Origin: JAEUMW01 sp039807745
GTDB taxonomy: Bacteria; Pseudomonadota; Gammaproteobacteria; Burkholderiales; JAEUMW01
Direction of reading: 5' to 3'
Length of the DNA stretch: 11,731 nt
Assembly: GCA_039807745.1 (NCBI GenBank)
Contig: JBDHRV010000114.1
Location: 1 to 11,731, forward strand
The notes under the pieces are model-generated. The model made no database searches. It saw nothing but the letters and a program-made list of their open reading frames with translations, and had not been told where the DNA came from. A program made the position numbers and the translations under genes. The stretch's first letter is position 1. Every line of letters starts with the position of its first letter. Shown in pieces: positions 9,250 through 11,731 of the stretch.

Positions 9250-10134
9250 ATGACTCTACCCGAAAAGGCTGCGGTAAGCATGGCTCCGCATGCGTTGAAC
9301 AATGCGAATCTGATCGGTGCAATTCTCGTAAGCGCCGGGAAGTTGACCCCGGTGCAGGTGGAACAAGTACTCCGGAGCCAAAAGGACGTGGGGTTGCTTT
9401 TCGGTGACGCCGCTATTCGCCTTGGCTTCGTTCGGCCGCAAGACGTGGAACAGGCGTTGGCGCGGCAGTTCGAGTATCCCTACCTGATTCCCGGACAGAA
9501 CAAGATCGGCAGAGATGTGGTGGCCGCATACAACCCGTTCAGTGCAGAAGTCGACCTCCTGCGCGCGGCCCGCAGTCAGTTGCTGACGCGCTGGTTTGGC
9601 GCACAGGCGGAGCGCCGTGCGATTGCGATCACCAGCGCCTCCCGCGGCGACGGACGTAGCTATGTCGCAGCGAATCTGGCTGTCGTTTTCTCCCAGCTCG
9701 GGCAACGCACCCTTCTCATTGATGCCGATATGCGCAATCCGCGGCAGCATCTCTTATTCGGCATAGGCAATGCGGTGGGGCTCTCTACCGTGCTTTCGGG
9801 ACGTGCAGGAGTCGAGGCGATATTGCGGATTCCAGAGCTCATCGATCTTTCGGTCCTCACCGCGGGCCCGATCCCGCCTAATCCCGGTGATCTGGTGGCG
9901 CGGGTGCACTTTTCGACCCACATGGAGCAGGCAATCAGGTCTTACGATGCGGTGATCGTCGATACCCCTGCAGCCAGTCTCGGGAACGACGCCCATTCGA
10001 TCGCGCATCGTGCGCGCGGCGCGCTCTTCGTGATCCGGAAGGACAAGACGCGATTCGATGTCGTCCAGCGGATGACTTCTCACTTCTCCAGTGCGGGTAT
10101 CGAGGTGCTCGGAGCCCTCCTCAACGACATTTGA
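9250..10134 (+). CDS. epsG: EpsG-type BY-kinase-like ATPase with N-terminal MshEN-like domain
   Basis: Cytoplasmic partner of EpsF, expected to control chain length by cycling between bound and free states. It has 294 residues. Residues about 17-78 (IGAILVSAGKLTPVQVEQVL to LGFVRPQDVEQALARQF) resemble the T2SSE/MshE N-terminal domain, which in some proteins binds cyclic di-GMP. The BY-kinase fold follows. Walker A reads SRGDGRSYVAANLA, with Arg136 where the catalytic lysine of GxGKS normally sits. Walker A-prime is LLIDADMR (Asp158, Asp160, Arg162) and Walker B is VIVDTP (Asp238). The chain ends in LLNDI with no tyrosine-rich tail. My recollection is that other EpsG proteins share the Arg, but I could not check. 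It may be a weak kinase, a pseudokinase or a family variant. The start is ATG 9250, set by GAGGAG. Confidence 0.93.
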   Translation: MTLPEKAAVSMAPHALNNANLIGAILVSAGKLTPVQVEQVLRSQKDVGLLFGDAAIRLGFVRPQDVEQALARQFEYPYLIPGQNKIGRDVVAAYNPFSAEVDLLRAARSQLLTRWFGAQAERRAIAITSASRGDGRSYVAANLAVVFSQLGQRTLLIDADMRNPRQHLLFGIGNAVGLSTVLSGRAGVEAILRIPELIDLSVLTAGPIPPNPGDLVARVHFSTHMEQAIRSYDAVIVDTPAASLGNDAHSIAHRARGALFVIRKDKTRFDVVQRMTSHFSSAGIEVLGALLNDI

Positions 10135-10151
10135 GGAGCTGGAATCGAGGT

Positions 10152-10182
10152 GGCGGGCTAGTTACCGGAAGCATAGCTCGCC
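10152..10182 (+). repeat. Inverted repeat between epsG and the polymerase gene
   Basis: GGCGGGCTA (10152-10160) and TAGCTCGCC (10174-10182) form nine pairs, one of them G-U, around a 13-base loop. A competing small hairpin CCCG-TTAG-CGGG overlaps its right arm (10181-10192). No T-run follows. It could set relative expression by protecting the upstream message or slowing transcription. Confidence 0.45.
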
Positions 10183-10218
10183 CGTTAGCGGGAAAACGGC
10201 AGGAACACGCACGAAAGT

Positions 10219-11730
10219 ATGAACTCCATTGCAGCCCGGGCGATCGCCACTCAAGAAGGCACGTCTCTCAAAACGTCCATCGCATGGTATCTGCCGGCAC
10301 TGCTCTTGGCTGCCGCGCTCGGTGCGGCCACCGCGCTCGGTGGCAAGCTCATGTTGGTCTTCTCGTTCGGGGCGGTGGGCGGGCTAGCATTACTATTTGC
10401 GCCGATCGAATTGGTGTTGGGTTTCTTTCTCGTAGTGACCTTTGTTGTTGTGGGGCCTTTCGCCTCTTTCGGTAAGCTCGGTGTTGCGCAATGGGTGCCG
10501 TACATGCTCGCGGTCGTGCTCTTTGTCCGCGTCCCGATGGAGCGATATCAGAACTCAAGACACAGATATGGGGAAGCTGTCGGTTCTGATACCTCGCCAA
10601 CGATGTGGGCTGTCTACTCTTATTTCGTTCTATTGGGAATCTCTCTGATCTCAAATCTTCCCTCACCACTGCAGGCGTTGGTTGGAGGCAAACTTTACAT
10701 CTTTATTTGGGGGGTGTTTTTCGTTCTCGTTGTGTCGCCATTGTCACCAGGATTCCTTGAGCGGATTTGGAAGGGTCTATTGCTGATCGCAGTCCTGCAG
10801 CTGCCATTCGTCATCTATCAACGGCTGATTGAGGTGCCTCGGCGCTTGGGGCTCGGTTACGGCGTTACAGCGCTGGACGCGATCGTCGGGACTTTCCCTG
10901 GCGGGGAGGGCGGCGGGGCTAATGGTTCCCTTGCGATGTTCTGCGTCTTTGCCATGACCTTCGCGATCTCTTTATGGTGGACGAAAGTGCTTAGCCCGCG
11001 AAGTGCCTTGGTGGTCGTTTCTGCGTGCTTGGTGTCCATCGCCCTTGGCGAGGTCAAGGTCATTGTCGTGCTGTTCCCGCTCGCTTTTCTGATAATGAAT
11101 CGTAGGGAAGTCATTCGTCGCCCTTTGCACTTTCTGGGAGCAGGACTCCTGGTTATTGTAGTTCTTGGGGGAATACTCAATGTCTACCGTGAAGCATCCA
11201 AGGCGGGGCAAGGCAAATCGACGATGGAACATGTCGAGAAATCCTTCGAGTACATCTTGGACCCGAACAACATTCAAGCGGATGGAGAGGTTGGTCGCTT
11301 TGCTGCTCTCGCCCTATGGTATCGGGATGGTCGGAGCACGCCGCAGACGTTCTTGGTTGGTTACGGGCCCGGCGCCAGTCAGAACAGCACTACGGGGAAA
11401 GGTGTTGTTGCGGCGCGCTTTGCTCCCTTGGGAATCAACTCGACGACGGCAGCCGGTATGCTGTGGGACATTGGTGTTGCCGGGCTGGCTGCATTCCTCC
11501 TTATTCTCGCCGTTGGTTTTTTCGAAGCGCTGAAGCTCGCAACCATCCCGCAGATTCCAGCATTTCATCGAAGCGCGCTAGAAGCATCTGCCGTCATGAT
11601 GGCGTTCGCTGGCGTGATGGTGCCCTACGATAGTGACCTGCTCGTCGTGCCGCAGTTTCAGGTACTTTTCTTACTTGCGCTCTTCCAGATCGTCTATTGG
11701 CATTCCCGGAGTAGGCTGCAGCCCACCTGA
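10219..11730 (+). CDS. Polytopic membrane protein, probable Wzy-like exopolysaccharide polymerase
   Basis: 503-residue inner-membrane protein with about eleven hydrophobic segments from residue 24 to the end. A loop of roughly 90 residues lies between the segment near LHFLGAGLLVIVVLGGI and the one near TAAGMLWDIGVAGLAAF. That layout, with a large loop before the last membrane segments, fits O-antigen polymerase/ligase-type proteins that join repeat units on the periplasmic side. The GEVKVIVVLFPLAF segment and GYGPGAS in the loop are also reminiscent of them. Position right after epsE-F-G supports a role in the same exopolysaccharide. The start ATG 10219 is the first possible one, since three TAG stops precede it in frame; its Shine-Dalgarno is poor. 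Codons are visibly richer in T and A than in epsG. A Wzx flippase or unrelated transporter is less likely. Function is inferred, not certain. Confidence 0.72.
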   Translation: MNSIAARAIATQEGTSLKTSIAWYLPALLLAAALGAATALGGKLMLVFSFGAVGGLALLFAPIELVLGFFLVVTFVVVGPFASFGKLGVAQWVPYMLAVVLFVRVPMERYQNSRHRYGEAVGSDTSPTMWAVYSYFVLLGISLISNLPSPLQALVGGKLYIFIWGVFFVLVVSPLSPGFLERIWKGLLLIAVLQLPFVIYQRLIEVPRRLGLGYGVTALDAIVGTFPGGEGGGANGSLAMFCVFAMTFAISLWWTKVLSPRSALVVVSACLVSIALGEVKVIVVLFPLAFLIMNRREVIRRPLHFLGAGLLVIVVLGGILNVYREASKAGQGKSTMEHVEKSFEYILDPNNIQADGEVGRFAALALWYRDGRSTPQTFLVGYGPGASQNSTTGKGVVAARFAPLGINSTTAAGMLWDIGVAGLAAFLLILAVGFFEALKLATIPQIPAFHRSALEASAVMMAFAGVMVPYDSDLLVVPQFQVLFLLALFQIVYWHSRSRLQPT

Positions 11731-11731
11731 G

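Noticed and set aside
10136..10222. An open +1 frame running from the end of epsG to a TGA that overlaps the polymerase ATG
   Set aside because: It would need a frameshift with no slippery sequence, and its codons (AGG, ACA, AGT and similar) do not look coding. EpsG ends naturally at LLNDI.

Overview
The window looks like chromosome from a GC-rich member of the Pseudomonadota, most likely a betaproteobacterium. This rests on three things. Codons in the left half end mostly in G or C. The exopolysaccharide genes match the epsE-epsF-epsG order of the methanolan cluster of Methylobacillus. A PduO-type adenosyltransferase, an ECF sigma factor with an RskA-type anti-sigma factor, and a GlgB/GlgE pair sit close together. 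I saw no tRNA, rRNA, CRISPR array, insertion sequence or prophage gene.

Left part, minus strand (1841 down to 1): three genes read leftwards as one tight operon. They are a corrinoid adenosyltransferase, an ECF sigma factor starting 7 bases after it, and an RskA-family anti-sigma factor overlapping the sigma gene by ATGA. The anti-sigma gene runs off the left edge, probably only a few residues short of its end. A perfect TATAAT on each strand lies in the divergent gap (minus at 1878-1873, plus at 1919-1924).

Middle part, plus strand (1960-6236): a 39-codon ORF with a faint PqqD/MftB-like look comes first. Next are glgB (branching enzyme, GTG start fixed by a good Shine-Dalgarno) and, three bases later, glgE (maltose-1-phosphate maltosyltransferase). 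A compact intrinsic terminator follows glgE. These two enzymes are the polymerising and branching half of the GlgE route to alpha-glucan. The enzymes that make maltose-1-phosphate (TreS with maltokinase, or GlgC/GlgM) are not in the window.

Right part (6237-11731): about 700 bases without a convincing gene lead into epsE (outer-membrane Wza-like export protein), epsF (Wzz/Wzc-like copolymerase), epsG (cytoplasmic BY-kinase-like partner) and a polytopic Wzy-like polymerase that ends one base before the window does. Together they form the export, chain-length and polymerisation core of a surface exopolysaccharide locus. Base composition is visibly lower here: by hand count, 40/60 G+C at 3001-3060 inside glgB against 27/60 at 10621-10680 inside the polymerase gene. 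That is usual for exchangeable surface-polysaccharide loci.

Most of the window is recognisable. The points most worth a second look are the small ORF in front of glgB, the structured and repeat-bearing leader in front of epsE, and the lysine-to-arginine change in the EpsG Walker A motif.
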